Source: VAZQ01 sp963739385
GTDB lineage: Bacteria > Pseudomonadota > Alphaproteobacteria > Rhizobiales > Xanthobacteraceae
Length of the DNA: 64,000 nt
NCBI GenBank assembly: GCA_963739385.1
Contig: CAVUAI010000060.1
Coordinates: 1 to 64,000, forward strand
Direction: 5' to 3'
Within the stretch, counting starts at the first letter, position 1. Every line of letters starts with the position of its first letter. Both the position numbers and the translations under genes were made by a program. The notes beneath the pieces are model-generated. The model was given only the letters and a program-made list of their open reading frames with translations, ran no database searches and was not told the origin of the DNA. Shown here piece after piece: positions 32,152-41,172 of this stretch.

Positions 32152-33624
32152 TCAGTCGTGCGAGCGCGGGCTCGTCGTGCCCTCGCCACGCGACGTCGTG
32201 GTGGCGGGTGACCGAAACCAGGCCCCGGCGCCGATCGCCACGGCGAGGGTGAGCCCGTGCAGCACGAGGCCGAGCGCCAGCGCGGCGAACAGCCAGGTGA
32301 GTGAGCCGGTCAGGCGCAACGCCAGCCAGCCGCCGCCGATGGCCACCAGCATGCGAAGGAAGCCCGCGGTGAGCGGCCAGAACAGGCGGCCCGCGCCCTG
32401 CGAGGCGAAATAGAGCGCGAGTGCCAGGCCGAAAAATCCGTAGGCCGGCCCGACCACGCGCAGATAGGCAGCGCCGGTCTCGATCACCCGCGGGTCGGTG
32501 CTGAACAGGGAGATCCACGCCTGCGGCCAGACCGCTGCGGCGACGCCGATGGCTTCGGTGATGGCGAACGCGACCGCGCCGCCGGCGAACGCGACGCGCA
32601 GCGCCCGTTGCGGCTGGCCGGCGCCGATATTGGTGCCGACCAGCGCCACCAGGGGAGCGCCCAGGCCGAACACCAGCGGCACCAGAAGGTATTCGAGGCG
32701 GGCCGAGGTGCCGTAGCCGGCAGCGGCCGCGGCGCCGGCTGCGGATGCCACCAGCGCGGTGGCGAGCGCGATGATCACGTTGGTCTGCAGCGAGGTGACG
32801 GCGGCCGCCGCGCCCACGCCGAGGATGCTGTGAAACAGCCGCCAGCGCGGGGGCGACAGCCGCAGACGCGCGACGTTGCGTCCGGACAGGATGTACCACG
32901 CGAGCACTGTCGTGCCGGCGGCATAGAACAGCACGAGCGCGACGCCGCCGCCGGCGATGCCGAGCGCGGGGAAGGGGCCGATGCCGAAGATCAGCAGCGG
33001 CGACAGCGGCACCAGCACGACCACGCCGACGCAGATCACCAGGGCCGGGACCAGCATGTTGCCGGTGCCGCGGACCACGCTGGCGAGGCCGTTGAGCAGC
33101 CAGAGCAGCACGCTGCCGGCGAACACGACGTTCGAATAGGCCAGCGCCGCCTCGAGTTCGCCGCCGCTGCCGCCGAGCGCGCGGTAGATCGGCCGGCCGA
33201 ACGCCAGCATCACCACGGAGAACAGCAGCCCGAGCACGATGTTGATGATAACGGCGTGCATCACCAGCGCGTCGGCTTCCTCGCGCCGGCCGGCCCCGAG
33301 CGCGCGTGCGATCGCGGACGAGATGCCGCCGCCCATGGCGCCGGCGGAGATCATCTGCACCAGCATCACGCCGGGAAATACCAGCGCCATGCCGGCAAGC
33401 GCATCGGTGCCGAGCTTCGCCACGAACCAGGTTTCGATCAAACCGGTTGCCGCCTGCGCGACCATCACCAGCACGTTTGGCCATGCCAGCCGCAGCAGGG
33501 TCGGCACGATCGGTCCGTGCAGCAACGCACGCGTGCGCGCGTCGAGCAGCCGCGGCGGGGCCCCGGCCATGTCCGCATCGCGCGGCGTTGCGTCCACGGG
33601 GGCGGCGATGGTGGCAACGCTCAT
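32152..33624 (-). CDS. MATE-family efflux transporter
   Basis: The 490-residue membrane protein has about twelve hydrophobic helices in two halves. It shows MATE motifs such as LRLAWPNVLVMVAQAATGLI, TDALAGMALVFPGVMLVQMI, SAGAMGGGISSAIARALGAG and GAAAAAGYGTSARLEYLLVP. It would export cationic drugs or metabolites in exchange for Na+ or H+. The start ATG overlaps the stop of the HxlR gene (ATGA), so the regulator and pump are co-expressed. Confidence 0.92.
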   Translation of the reverse strand: MSVATIAAPVDATPRDADMAGAPPRLLDARTRALLHGPIVPTLLRLAWPNVLVMVAQAATGLIETWFVAKLGTDALAGMALVFPGVMLVQMISAGAMGGGISSAIARALGAGRREEADALVMHAVIINIVLGLLFSVVMLAFGRPIYRALGGSGGELEAALAYSNVVFAGSVLLWLLNGLASVVRGTGNMLVPALVICVGVVVLVPLSPLLIFGIGPFPALGIAGGGVALVLFYAAGTTVLAWYILSGRNVARLRLSPPRWRLFHSILGVGAAAAVTSLQTNVIIALATALVASAAGAAAAAGYGTSARLEYLLVPLVFGLGAPLVALVGTNIGAGQPQRALRVAFAGGAVAFAITEAIGVAAAVWPQAWISLFSTDPRVIETGAAYLRVVGPAYGFFGLALALYFASQGAGRLFWPLTAGFLRMLVAIGGGWLALRLTGSLTWLFAALALGLVLHGLTLAVAIGAGAWFRSPATTTSRGEGTTSPRSHD

Positions 33625-34175
33625 GGCGTGCGCCTCGTGCGGGCTGCCTTGGTTTTCGCGGGCTGGGTTGCCGCGTCGTTGTCCGGACGTCGTAGCGAGG
33701 CGTATCGTCGCCGCGTGCGTTCGGGAGCGGCGGGACCCGGGGTCAGCATGTATTCGGGCGCCTTGATCGGCCGCCCTGTCGCAGGATCGACCAGCACCGG
33801 GTCAACGACGGCGCCGGTCTCGGTATTGACGAGCTGCACGCTCGCGCCCTCGGGCGCGAAGTGGCGGTTACCCCAGGCCGTGAGGGCAATGAGGACCGGG
33901 CGGAAGTCGCGTCCGCGCGCGGTCGGCACGTATTCATCGCGCGGCGGGTGCTCGCTGTAGCGGCGCCGTTCCAGCAGGCCGGCATCCACCAGCGCGTTGA
34001 GCCGGCGTGTCAGCATGTTGGGCGCGATCCCGAGACTCTTCTGGAATTCGTCGAAGCGCGTGAAGCCGTGCAAGGCGTCACGCATGATCAGCATGCTCCA
34101 CCACTCGCCCACGCGCTCGAGGCTGCGGGCGATGGGACACGGCATGTCCTCGAAGCTCTTGCGCTGCATTGACAC
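33621..34175 (-). CDS. HxlR-family transcriptional regulator
   Basis: The 184-residue protein has the HxlR winged helix near its N-terminus: CPIARSLERVGEWWSMLIMR, DALHGFTRFDEFQKSLGIAP, NMLTRRLNALVDAGLLERRR, then YVPTARGRDFRPVLIALTAW. The C-terminal tail is Arg/Thr-rich. It precedes and overlaps the MATE gene and is divergent from the MaoC gene 47 bp away, so it probably controls both. Confidence 0.9.
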   Translation of the reverse strand: MSMQRKSFEDMPCPIARSLERVGEWWSMLIMRDALHGFTRFDEFQKSLGIAPNMLTRRLNALVDAGLLERRRYSEHPPRDEYVPTARGRDFRPVLIALTAWGNRHFAPEGASVQLVNTETGAVVDPVLVDPATGRPIKAPEYMLTPGPAAPERTRRRYASLRRPDNDAATQPAKTKAARTRRTP

Positions 34176-34222
34176 ACAATAGGCCAGTTACTATCATCGT
34201 GCAAGTGACTTGATGGCCCTGC

Positions 34223-34723
34223 ATGGAGGCGCCCGTGACACAATCCCGTGAGCCGGCCGGCGACGACCGCCTATATCTCGACGATCTCCAGGTCGGGCAG
34301 CGTTTTAGCAGCGCGACGCACGTGGTCGACGCCGAAGAGATCAAGGCGTTTGCCCGTCAATTCGACCCGCAACCCTTCCATCTGGACCACGAGAAAGCGA
34401 AGGGCACGCTGTTCGGGGGGCTGGCCGCGAGCGGCTGGCACACGGCGGCGATCACCATGCGGCTGCAGGTCGAGTCCGGATTGCCGCTGGCCGGTGGCAT
34501 CGTCGGCGCGGGCGGCGAGATCAGCTGGCCGCGGCCGACGCGACCCGGAGATGCCCTTCGCGTGGTGAGCGAAATCGAGGAGATCGTTCCCTCGCGCTCG
34601 CGGCCCGATCGCGGCACGGTCAAGGTGCGCAGCGAGACCCGCAATCAGCGCGACGAGGTGGTCCAGGTGCTCACGGCGAAGCTCGTGGTGCCGCGCCGCG
34701 CAACAGCCGCTGCGCAATCGTAG
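34223..34723 (+). CDS. MaoC-family dehydratase
   Basis: This 166-residue hotdog-fold protein shows the MaoC hydratase signature: VGQRFSSATHVVDAEEIKAF, ARQFDPQPFHLDHEKAKGTL, FGGLAASGWHTAAITMRL. The Asp and His of the catalytic pair are present. It acts on enoyl-CoA-like substrates. It stands alone, divergent from HxlR. Confidence 0.9.
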   Translation: MEAPVTQSREPAGDDRLYLDDLQVGQRFSSATHVVDAEEIKAFARQFDPQPFHLDHEKAKGTLFGGLAASGWHTAAITMRLQVESGLPLAGGIVGAGGEISWPRPTRPGDALRVVSEIEEIVPSRSRPDRGTVKVRSETRNQRDEVVQVLTAKLVVPRRATAAAQS

Positions 34724-34816
34724 GCTCCGTGGCCGCGCGGGCTTGCGGCCTTGCGACGGTCCATCCCATATGGATTAGTCCGGCCGGACCGCACGCCGAC
34801 ACGTGGAAAATCCCGC

Positions 34817-36676
34817 ATGGCCGAGATTACCCGCCGTGATTTTCTCAACGGCGTCGCGCTCGCCATCGGCGCCGGACTCACGCCCGCGGCGCAGGGCTGG
34901 ACGCAGGATGCCGCCGGGCGTGGCTTGCGCTATCCGCCCGCGCTCACCGGCTTGCGTGGCCAGCATCCCGGCTCGTTCGAAACCGCGCATGCCGAGGCGT
35001 TCGAAGGGAGACGATTTTCTTCCGACGGGCTGCCGGTCCAGGAGCGCTATGACCTCGTCGTCGTCGGCGCGGGCATCAGCGGGCTTGCCGCCGCCTGGTT
35101 CTATCGCCGCGTTGCCGGGCCGTCGGCGCGTATTCTCATCCTCGACAACCACGACGACTTCGGCGGCCATGCCAAACGCAACGAATTCAGGCTCGATGGC
35201 CGCCTGGTGATCGGCTATGGCGGCAGCGAGTTGATCGATTCCCCGAAAACCGCCTACAGCGAGGTCGCCAGGGGCCTGCTGCACGACCTCGGTGTCGCGG
35301 TCGAGCGATTTGAGACTGCGTACGAGCGCAACCTTTATTCTTCCCTCGGGCTCGCGCGTGGGATGTTCTTTGCCCGCGAGGCCTTCGGGCTTGATGTCCT
35401 GGTTGCCGGCGAGCCACCGGCGGACAATGCCGACGAGTTGACGCGTCGCCTCGCCAACGGCCGGCCGCGCCGCGAGTTCGTGGCCGACTTCCCGATTTCC
35501 GACGCGAGCAAGGCGCAACTGCTTGCACTCTACGACCGGACACGCGATCCGCTTGCGGGCAGGCCGGCCGAGGAGAAGCGCAGAATCCTCAAGATGACGA
35601 GCTATCGAGACTACCTCGTAAAGATCTGCGGTTGCAGCGACGAAGCGGCGAACTGCTTCCAGGGCCGCACCTTGGGGTTCTTCGGATTAGGCTGCGACGC
35701 GGTGCCGGCGGCGGACGCCCGCGATATCGGCTATCCCGGATTCGACGGCCTGGGCCTGCCGGCAGGGACGGGCGCACGCGAGCCCTACATCTACCATTTT
35801 CCCGACGGCAACGCGTCGCTGGCGCGTCTGCTGGTGCGTTCGCTCATCCCGGATGTCGCGCCCGGAGGCACCATGGACGACGTCGTGCTGGCGACGTTCG
35901 ATTACGGCACCCTCGATCGCGACGGCCAGGCGACCCGCATCCGGCTCGACTCGACCTGCGTCGATGTCCGCAACGCCGGCGGGGCCGTGCACGTGGGCTA
36001 CGTGCGCGCGGGTGCTCTGCGTCGCGTGGAGGCCAAGCACGTGGTGCTGGCCTGTTTCCATATGGTCATCCCGCACATCATGCCCGAGCTGCCGCAGCGC
36101 CAGCGCGAGGCCCTGGCGCTCAACGTCAAGACGCCGCTCGTCTACACCAATGTGCTGGTGCGGGACTGGCGGCCGTGGTTGACGCTCGGCGTGCACGACA
36201 TCTCTGCGCCGATGTCGTTCCACAGCCGCGTCAAGCTCGACTTTCCCGTCAGCCTCGGCGGCTATCGCCATGCCCGTGATCCGTCCGAGCCGATCTGCCT
36301 GCACCTGGTCCACGTACCCGGTGCGCCCGGCCTCGATGCCCGCAGCCAGTTCCGCATCGGCCAAGGCAGGCTGCTGGTCATGACGTTCGCGGACTTCGAA
36401 GCGCGCATCCGCGACGAGCTCGACCGCATGCTCGGCCCCGGCGGATTTGCGAGCGGACGCGACATTGCGGCGATCACTGTCAACCGCTGGCCGCACGGCT
36501 ACGGCTACGTCGCAAACTCGCTGTTCGACGGCGATGACTACAATGAGGTGGTGCTGGCGCGCGCCCGGCAGAAGGTTGGCCGAGTTGCTATCGCGGCGTC
36601 CGACGCCGCCGGCGACGCCTACGCACATCTCGCGATCGACCAGGCCGCTCGCGCGGTCAAGGAACTGACGAGTTGA
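34817..36676 (+). CDS. Tat-exported FAD/NAD(P)-dependent oxidoreductase
   Basis: ATG 34817 gives 619 residues starting with a Tat signal (ITRRDFLNGVALAIGAGLTP). The FAD-binding GxGxxG is at 84-89 (YDLVVVGAGISGLAAAWFYR), followed by NHDDFGGHAKRNEF. The C-terminal part (INRWPHGYGYVANSLFDG-like, here VNRWPHGYGY) is typical of these amine-oxidase-related flavoproteins. The substrate is not known. The upstream frame extension is not used. Confidence 0.87.
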   Translation: MAEITRRDFLNGVALAIGAGLTPAAQGWTQDAAGRGLRYPPALTGLRGQHPGSFETAHAEAFEGRRFSSDGLPVQERYDLVVVGAGISGLAAAWFYRRVAGPSARILILDNHDDFGGHAKRNEFRLDGRLVIGYGGSELIDSPKTAYSEVARGLLHDLGVAVERFETAYERNLYSSLGLARGMFFAREAFGLDVLVAGEPPADNADELTRRLANGRPRREFVADFPISDASKAQLLALYDRTRDPLAGRPAEEKRRILKMTSYRDYLVKICGCSDEAANCFQGRTLGFFGLGCDAVPAADARDIGYPGFDGLGLPAGTGAREPYIYHFPDGNASLARLLVRSLIPDVAPGGTMDDVVLATFDYGTLDRDGQATRIRLDSTCVDVRNAGGAVHVGYVRAGALRRVEAKHVVLACFHMVIPHIMPELPQRQREALALNVKTPLVYTNVLVRDWRPWLTLGVHDISAPMSFHSRVKLDFPVSLGGYRHARDPSEPICLHLVHVPGAPGLDARSQFRIGQGRLLVMTFADFEARIRDELDRMLGPGGFASGRDIAAITVNRWPHGYGYVANSLFDGDDYNEVVLARARQKVGRVAIAASDAAGDAYAHLAIDQAARAVKELTS

Positions 36677-36784
36677 CGCAGATCGCGCGCATAGCTGGTC
36701 GCTGATGTAGGACGAGGCAGTCTCTCACGTGGGGGCGACCCTGCGGTCGAGAAAGCGACGCCGTGAGCGCACCGGAAGCACTTC

Positions 36785-37831
36785 TCAGCGCCCCGCGCAG
36801 ATATCGGCGTGGATCTTGAGCAGCGTGAGGACCGTTTGCTCCGAGCGGGCGCGGGCCATCCCGCATTCGGTCGCGATTCCGAACGCGGGCGCATGGCGGC
36901 GCGCCGCCGCGATGCGCGCCCTCGTGCCTTCCACGCCATCCTTGGTGTGCACCACCCCGAGATAAAGCTCGGTGCCGGCCGGCAGCCTGAGGTCGCGCAA
37001 CGGCCGATGGAACGCGTCGTCGGAGCGCTCCTGCGGCACCGGCATGTGGATATAGGCGAGCGGGTGGGTGATTGTCTGTGTCAGCGCGTTGGCAAACTCG
37101 ACCATCCTGGCCGCATCCCGGGGCTCGACGAAGTGCCGTCCGGCAAAATCGCCGTAGCAGAGATGCAGGCCGAGCTCGACGTCAGCGGGGACCGGCGCGC
37201 ACAATCGCCGCATGCGCGCGAGCAGTTCGTCGCGCGGCTCTTCGGCGTGCGGCGCCGCATCGGTCTTCTGGCCGTCCCAGACGATCATCTCGTTGCACAG
37301 GTCCCACTGCAGGCAGAGGTCGCGATGCGGGATGTGCCGGCAGATCGCGGCGACCTCGGCCAGCATCGCCCGTTCATACGCGGCTTCGACCGGACCGAGC
37401 GCGTCGGCGACGACCACCGAGCCCACCACCGCAAACGGTGTCGGGAGGCACACCTGAAAGCGGATATCCTTCGGCAGCTCACCGTTCTCGCGCGCCGCCA
37501 CGAAGTCGAGATAGGAGGCGCGCGCCTCGCGCGCATAGCCGAGCTCGCCAAAGCGCACCTCGCCGGCCTCGATGCCTTCGGCCAGCGTGAGGAGAGGGAA
37601 GCGGTTGGTCGGACGCACGGCGCCGGAAGGGTCGGGCCGCAGAAATGGACTGGAGCGAAGCAGCGGATACTGCCAGCTGATCCAGAGCCGGCGGCCGCCG
37701 ACCTCCCCGTCAGGAATGCGGCGGAGATACGGGCCCAGCAGTCCACCCACTGTCCGGAATATCTCTTCCACCGTGTCGAGACCGATGCTGCCGACGAGAT
37801 GCACCCGCGTCGGGACATGCGCTTCGTTCAT
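36785..37831 (-). CDS. MetE/UROD-superfamily protein
   Basis: The 348-residue protein has a TIM-barrel pattern related to cobalamin-independent methionine synthase and uroporphyrinogen decarboxylase: RVHLVGSIGLDTVEEIFRTV, RIPDGEVGGRRLWISWQYPL, DLCLQWDLCNEMIVWDGQ, ELYLGVVHTKDGVEGTRARI. The zinc ligands of MetE are not evident. It follows the amidohydrolase by about 50 bases on the same strand, so it probably acts in the same catabolic route. Confidence 0.75.
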   Translation of the reverse strand: MNEAHVPTRVHLVGSIGLDTVEEIFRTVGGLLGPYLRRIPDGEVGGRRLWISWQYPLLRSSPFLRPDPSGAVRPTNRFPLLTLAEGIEAGEVRFGELGYAREARASYLDFVAARENGELPKDIRFQVCLPTPFAVVGSVVVADALGPVEAAYERAMLAEVAAICRHIPHRDLCLQWDLCNEMIVWDGQKTDAAPHAEEPRDELLARMRRLCAPVPADVELGLHLCYGDFAGRHFVEPRDAARMVEFANALTQTITHPLAYIHMPVPQERSDDAFHRPLRDLRLPAGTELYLGVVHTKDGVEGTRARIAAARRHAPAFGIATECGMARARSEQTVLTLLKIHADICAGR

Positions 37832-37883
37832 GGCATCGCTCCGCCATCGGTTGCCGTATCGCGGTTGCGACGGCCGCGTAAAA

Positions 37884-39122
37884 TCATGAGCCCTGGCGCG
37901 GCCGCACCAGCTCGGGTGGGTGCCACACCACGGTGCGCCTGCCGCTCTTGAACACGGCCCGCGGCTGCGAAATTTCCGCGATCGCCTGCGCCGGGTCCTG
38001 CGCGCCGACGATCACGACATCGGCGGGATTGCCCACGGCGAAGCCGTAGTCCTTCAGGTTGAGCAGCCGCGCCGACATGTCGGTCAGCATGCTGAAGCAT
38101 TCGCGCAGCTGCTGTGGCCGATCGACCTGCAGCACGTTGGCGTAGAGGTTCGCCATCCGAATGAGCGAACAGTCGCCGTAGGGCGTCGCCGGGTTGAGGA
38201 TATTGTTGGAGGAGAGCGAGCAATCCACACCGTGGCTGACCAAGAGGTTCGCGTCGGCGACGCCGCGCACCACGGCGTGATCGCGGTTGCGCCCCATGAG
38301 AAAGAGGTCCGTCGTCGGCAGCACCGTGACCGCGATGCCGCTTTGGGCGAGGTTTTGCGCGAGCGCCGCGACCTCGTCCGGCGGCAGCAGCGACAGCTTC
38401 GCCATGTGTCCGACCACCACCCGCCCGCCGCGCCGGTACTTGTCGGTGAGCTCGCGCACGAGGTGGATGTTCATGGCGTCGGGTGTGGGGCCGACGTCGA
38501 GGTGCATGTCGATGTCGACATCGAACTCGCGCGCCAGCTCGAAGATGCGACGGATCTGGCCGGCTTCGTCGCTGTCGTAGCGTGGTGCGCCCCCGATCAC
38601 CCTGGCGCCGCGCTTGAGCCCCTCGATCAGCAGCTCGTCCGTGCCCGGATAGCTGATCAGGCCTTCCTGCGGAAAGACGCAGATCTCGATATCGATCGCC
38701 CATTTGTAGTCGGCGATCAGCGACTGCACTCCTTCGAATCCGCGCATGCCGATGCCGGGATCGACCTCCACTTGCGTGCGCATGCGGGTGGTGCCGTGCT
38801 TGATGCATTCCTCGAGCGTCCGCTCGGCGCGCGTGCGCACGTCCTCGACCGACATGCCTTTTTTTAGCGGCGTGACGCCTTTGACCGGGCTCAGCTCCTT
38901 GCGCTCCTGCGGCGCGCAGCGGTCGATGATGCGCGACTTGTCGAGATGGATGTGGCTCTCGATCAAGCCGGGACAGGCGAGATGTCCACCGGCGTCATAG
39001 GCTTCGGCGTCGGCGGAGATGCCGCGCGCGATGGCGACGATGCGGCCTCGTTCGACGCCGATATCCATCGGCCCGTCGGCCGGACGGTCGGAGAGCCGCG
39101 CATTGCGGATGACGAGGTCCAC
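37884..39122 (-). CDS. cytosine-deaminase-like amidohydrolase
   Basis: The start is a GTG at 39122. The 412-residue metal-dependent hydrolase has the HxH site in CPGLIESHIHLDKSRI. CodA-like landmarks are CIKHGTTRMRTQVEVDPGIG, DIEICVFPQEGLISYPGTD, VVVGHMAKLS and the second metal region VSHGVDCSLSSNNILNPATP. The metal-site Asp of CodA (GHDD) reads SSNN here, so the reaction may differ. It lies 15 bases after a Bug receptor gene, which suggests uptake and hydrolysis of one compound. Confidence 0.85.
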   Translation of the reverse strand: MDLVIRNARLSDRPADGPMDIGVERGRIVAIARGISADAEAYDAGGHLACPGLIESHIHLDKSRIIDRCAPQERKELSPVKGVTPLKKGMSVEDVRTRAERTLEECIKHGTTRMRTQVEVDPGIGMRGFEGVQSLIADYKWAIDIEICVFPQEGLISYPGTDELLIEGLKRGARVIGGAPRYDSDEAGQIRRIFELAREFDVDIDMHLDVGPTPDAMNIHLVRELTDKYRRGGRVVVGHMAKLSLLPPDEVAALAQNLAQSGIAVTVLPTTDLFLMGRNRDHAVVRGVADANLLVSHGVDCSLSSNNILNPATPYGDCSLIRMANLYANVLQVDRPQQLRECFSMLTDMSARLLNLKDYGFAVGNPADVVIVGAQDPAQAIAEISQPRAVFKSGRRTVVWHPPELVRPRQGS

Positions 39123-39137
39123 GCGCTTCTCGCGGCC

Positions 39138-40112
39138 TCACTCGGCCTTGATGTTGGCGGCCTTGATCAGCGGCCACCACTTGTCGATCTCGGCCTTGTG
39201 ATGGGCGGCGAGCGCCTGCGCCGTTTGCTGCTCGCGCGGCGGGATCTCCTGGCCGAGGCCGGCGAGCCGCTCGCGCACGGTCGGGTCGGCGAGGGCGTCC
39301 ATCGCAGCTGCGGTGAGCTTGCGCACGGCCTCCGGCGGCGTGCCCTTGGGTACCCACATGCCGTACCAGGTGGAGATGTAGACTCCGGGCGCGCCGGCCT
39401 CGTCGACGGTGGGAATCTCGGGCGCCGCGGCCAACCGGTTGTTGGAGGTGACGGCGTAGGCCTTGACGCGACCGCCGCGCACATGCGGAAGCGCCGTGAT
39501 CGCCTGGTCGAAGGTGAGATCGATGTGCCCGGCCACCAGGTCGCGCATGATCTCGGAGGAGCCGGCGCGATACGGAACGAACTGAAAGCTGGTCTGGGTG
39601 ATATTCTGGAAATAGACGCCGCTGACGTGTTGTCCCGAGCCGGGTCCGGCGGTGCCCTGCGTCGCCTTGTCGGGGTTGGCCTTGAGCCATGCGATCAGCT
39701 CCTGCAGGTTGCTCGCCGGCAGGTCTTTTCGGGCCACCACCACGTAGGGGTTGCTGGGCAGGCGCGCGACCGGCTCGAAATCCTTCAGCACGTCATAGGG
39801 CAGCGAGTAGATCGCGCCGTTGACGACGTGCGAGGGCCAGTTGCCGATGCTGACGGTATAGCCGTCGGGAGCGGCGCGCACGGCGCGGCCGACGCCGATG
39901 GTGCCCGACGCGCCGGTCACGTTCTCGATGATGACCGCCTGGCCGAGCGAGGTCCGCATCGCCTCGCTGATGGCGCGCGCGAGCGTATCAACCGGGCCGC
40001 CGGCGCCGAAGGGGACGATCAGGGTGACCGGATGCGAGGGGTAGGGTTGCGCCGTCGCGGCGCCCGCGCACGCCAGGATCGCAACAGCCAGGCAGAGAGA
40101 TCGCTTTCTCAC
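39138..40112 (-). CDS. Bug-family (tripartite tricarboxylate type) binding protein
   Basis: GTG 40112 after GGAGCTT gives 324 residues with a signal peptide (LCLAVAILACAGAATAQ). Bug-family motifs follow: YPSHPVTLIVPFGAGGPVDT, VIIENVTGASGTIGVGRAVR, APDGYTVSIGN and FVPYRAGSSEIMRDLVAGHI. No TctA/TctB membrane genes are near. The amidohydrolase 15 bases downstream is the best hint at ligand class, an N-containing ring or amide. Confidence 0.9.
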   Translation of the reverse strand: MRKRSLCLAVAILACAGAATAQPYPSHPVTLIVPFGAGGPVDTLARAISEAMRTSLGQAVIIENVTGASGTIGVGRAVRAAPDGYTVSIGNWPSHVVNGAIYSLPYDVLKDFEPVARLPSNPYVVVARKDLPASNLQELIAWLKANPDKATQGTAGPGSGQHVSGVYFQNITQTSFQFVPYRAGSSEIMRDLVAGHIDLTFDQAITALPHVRGGRVKAYAVTSNNRLAAAPEIPTVDEAGAPGVYISTWYGMWVPKGTPPEAVRKLTAAAMDALADPTVRERLAGLGQEIPPREQQTAQALAAHHKAEIDKWWPLIKAANIKAE

Positions 40113-40246
40113 ATCAAGCTCCAGGGGATTGCGTAGCCGGCAGGCAACGATAGCGGTGTTCGCGCGCGAAAGCCAAGACGCCGAGGTCTTGGCGCTTTGC
40201 GTCGCGTCAATCCGGCTGAACGCGAAAGGCAGGCGGCGATGCCGGA

Positions 40247-40783
40247 CTATTCGACCTCGACGATCATCTCGACCTCGACCGGGGCGTTGCCGGGAAGCCC
40301 CGCCATCCCCACGGCCGAGCGGGCATGCTTTCCGATCGTCTCCCCGAACACATCGACCATCAGATCGGAAAACCCGTTCACCACCTTGGGCTGGTCGCTG
40401 AAGCCATCGGCCGAGTTGACCATGCCAAGCACCTTGACGATGCGCTTGACGCGATCGAGGCTGCCGAGTGCCGTGCAAATCTTTGCCAGCATGATGATCC
40501 CGGTCTCGCGCGCGGACTGGTAGCCCTGCTCGACCGTAAGATCCTTCCCAACCTTGCCCTTGAGCGGCCATTGCGCTCCCGGCGTGTTGCCGGACAGGAA
40601 CAGCAGTTTCCCCGTCTGCACCGCATTGACGAAGTTGGCCGCAGGCACAGAGTTGGGGGGCAACGTGATGTTCAAAGCCTTGAGCCGGGCCTCGGCGCTC
40701 GCCGGAGTCTGCGCCGTCGCCGGATTCGAAATGGCGATCAGGCTCAGGATCGTACTGCCGGCGATGGTCAACAGGATTCTCAT
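40247..40783 (-). CDS. exported RidA-family protein
   Basis: ATG 40783 opens a signal peptide (ILLTIAGSTILSLIAISNPA, then TAQ), unusual for RidA but known in its exported subfamilies. The 178-residue protein continues with the RidA fold: LLFLSGNTPGAQWPLKGKVG, ARETGIIMLAKICTALGSLD, KHARSAVGMAGLPGNAPVEV, EMIVEVE. RidA proteins hydrolyse reactive imines. It precedes the Bug-amidohydrolase genes on the same strand. Confidence 0.87.
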   Translation of the reverse strand: MRILLTIAGSTILSLIAISNPATAQTPASAEARLKALNITLPPNSVPAANFVNAVQTGKLLFLSGNTPGAQWPLKGKVGKDLTVEQGYQSARETGIIMLAKICTALGSLDRVKRIVKVLGMVNSADGFSDQPKVVNGFSDLMVDVFGETIGKHARSAVGMAGLPGNAPVEVEMIVEVE

Positions 40784-41172
40784 GTCACGGCTCCCTCGCT
40801 CCCCGACGAGCGGTCGGCGCTTGCGAAACAAGTAGCGATGGACTTCAAAATGCTCCGTTGGGTCTTGGTGTAGACGATTGGGACACCAACACGTCCACCC
40901 GGACGTTCGAGAGCCAAACTATGGCAGCCGACCATCTAATCGCAAGGGCCGCGACGGAAATCGCACGGGAGGCGAAAACGCCGCAGACGCGCCATGCGGC
41001 TTCCGCCTCCCCCGGCACAATGCTATCGTCGGCGCAATTCAACGGTCATATCGGGCATGTAGGCTGCAGCCGAAATGCCCATCTCGGTCGAGTGCGTGGC
41101 GATCGCTCACGCGCGCGGGATAAGGCCATCGCAAACCAACGCGTTTGCAGTCACGTCACAAGGGAGGAAGTC

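Noticed and set aside
31175..33484. 769-codon minus-strand ORF
   Set aside because: It is an Arg/Gly-rich shadow of the PanE and MATE genes, which have clear family motifs on the same strand in other frames.
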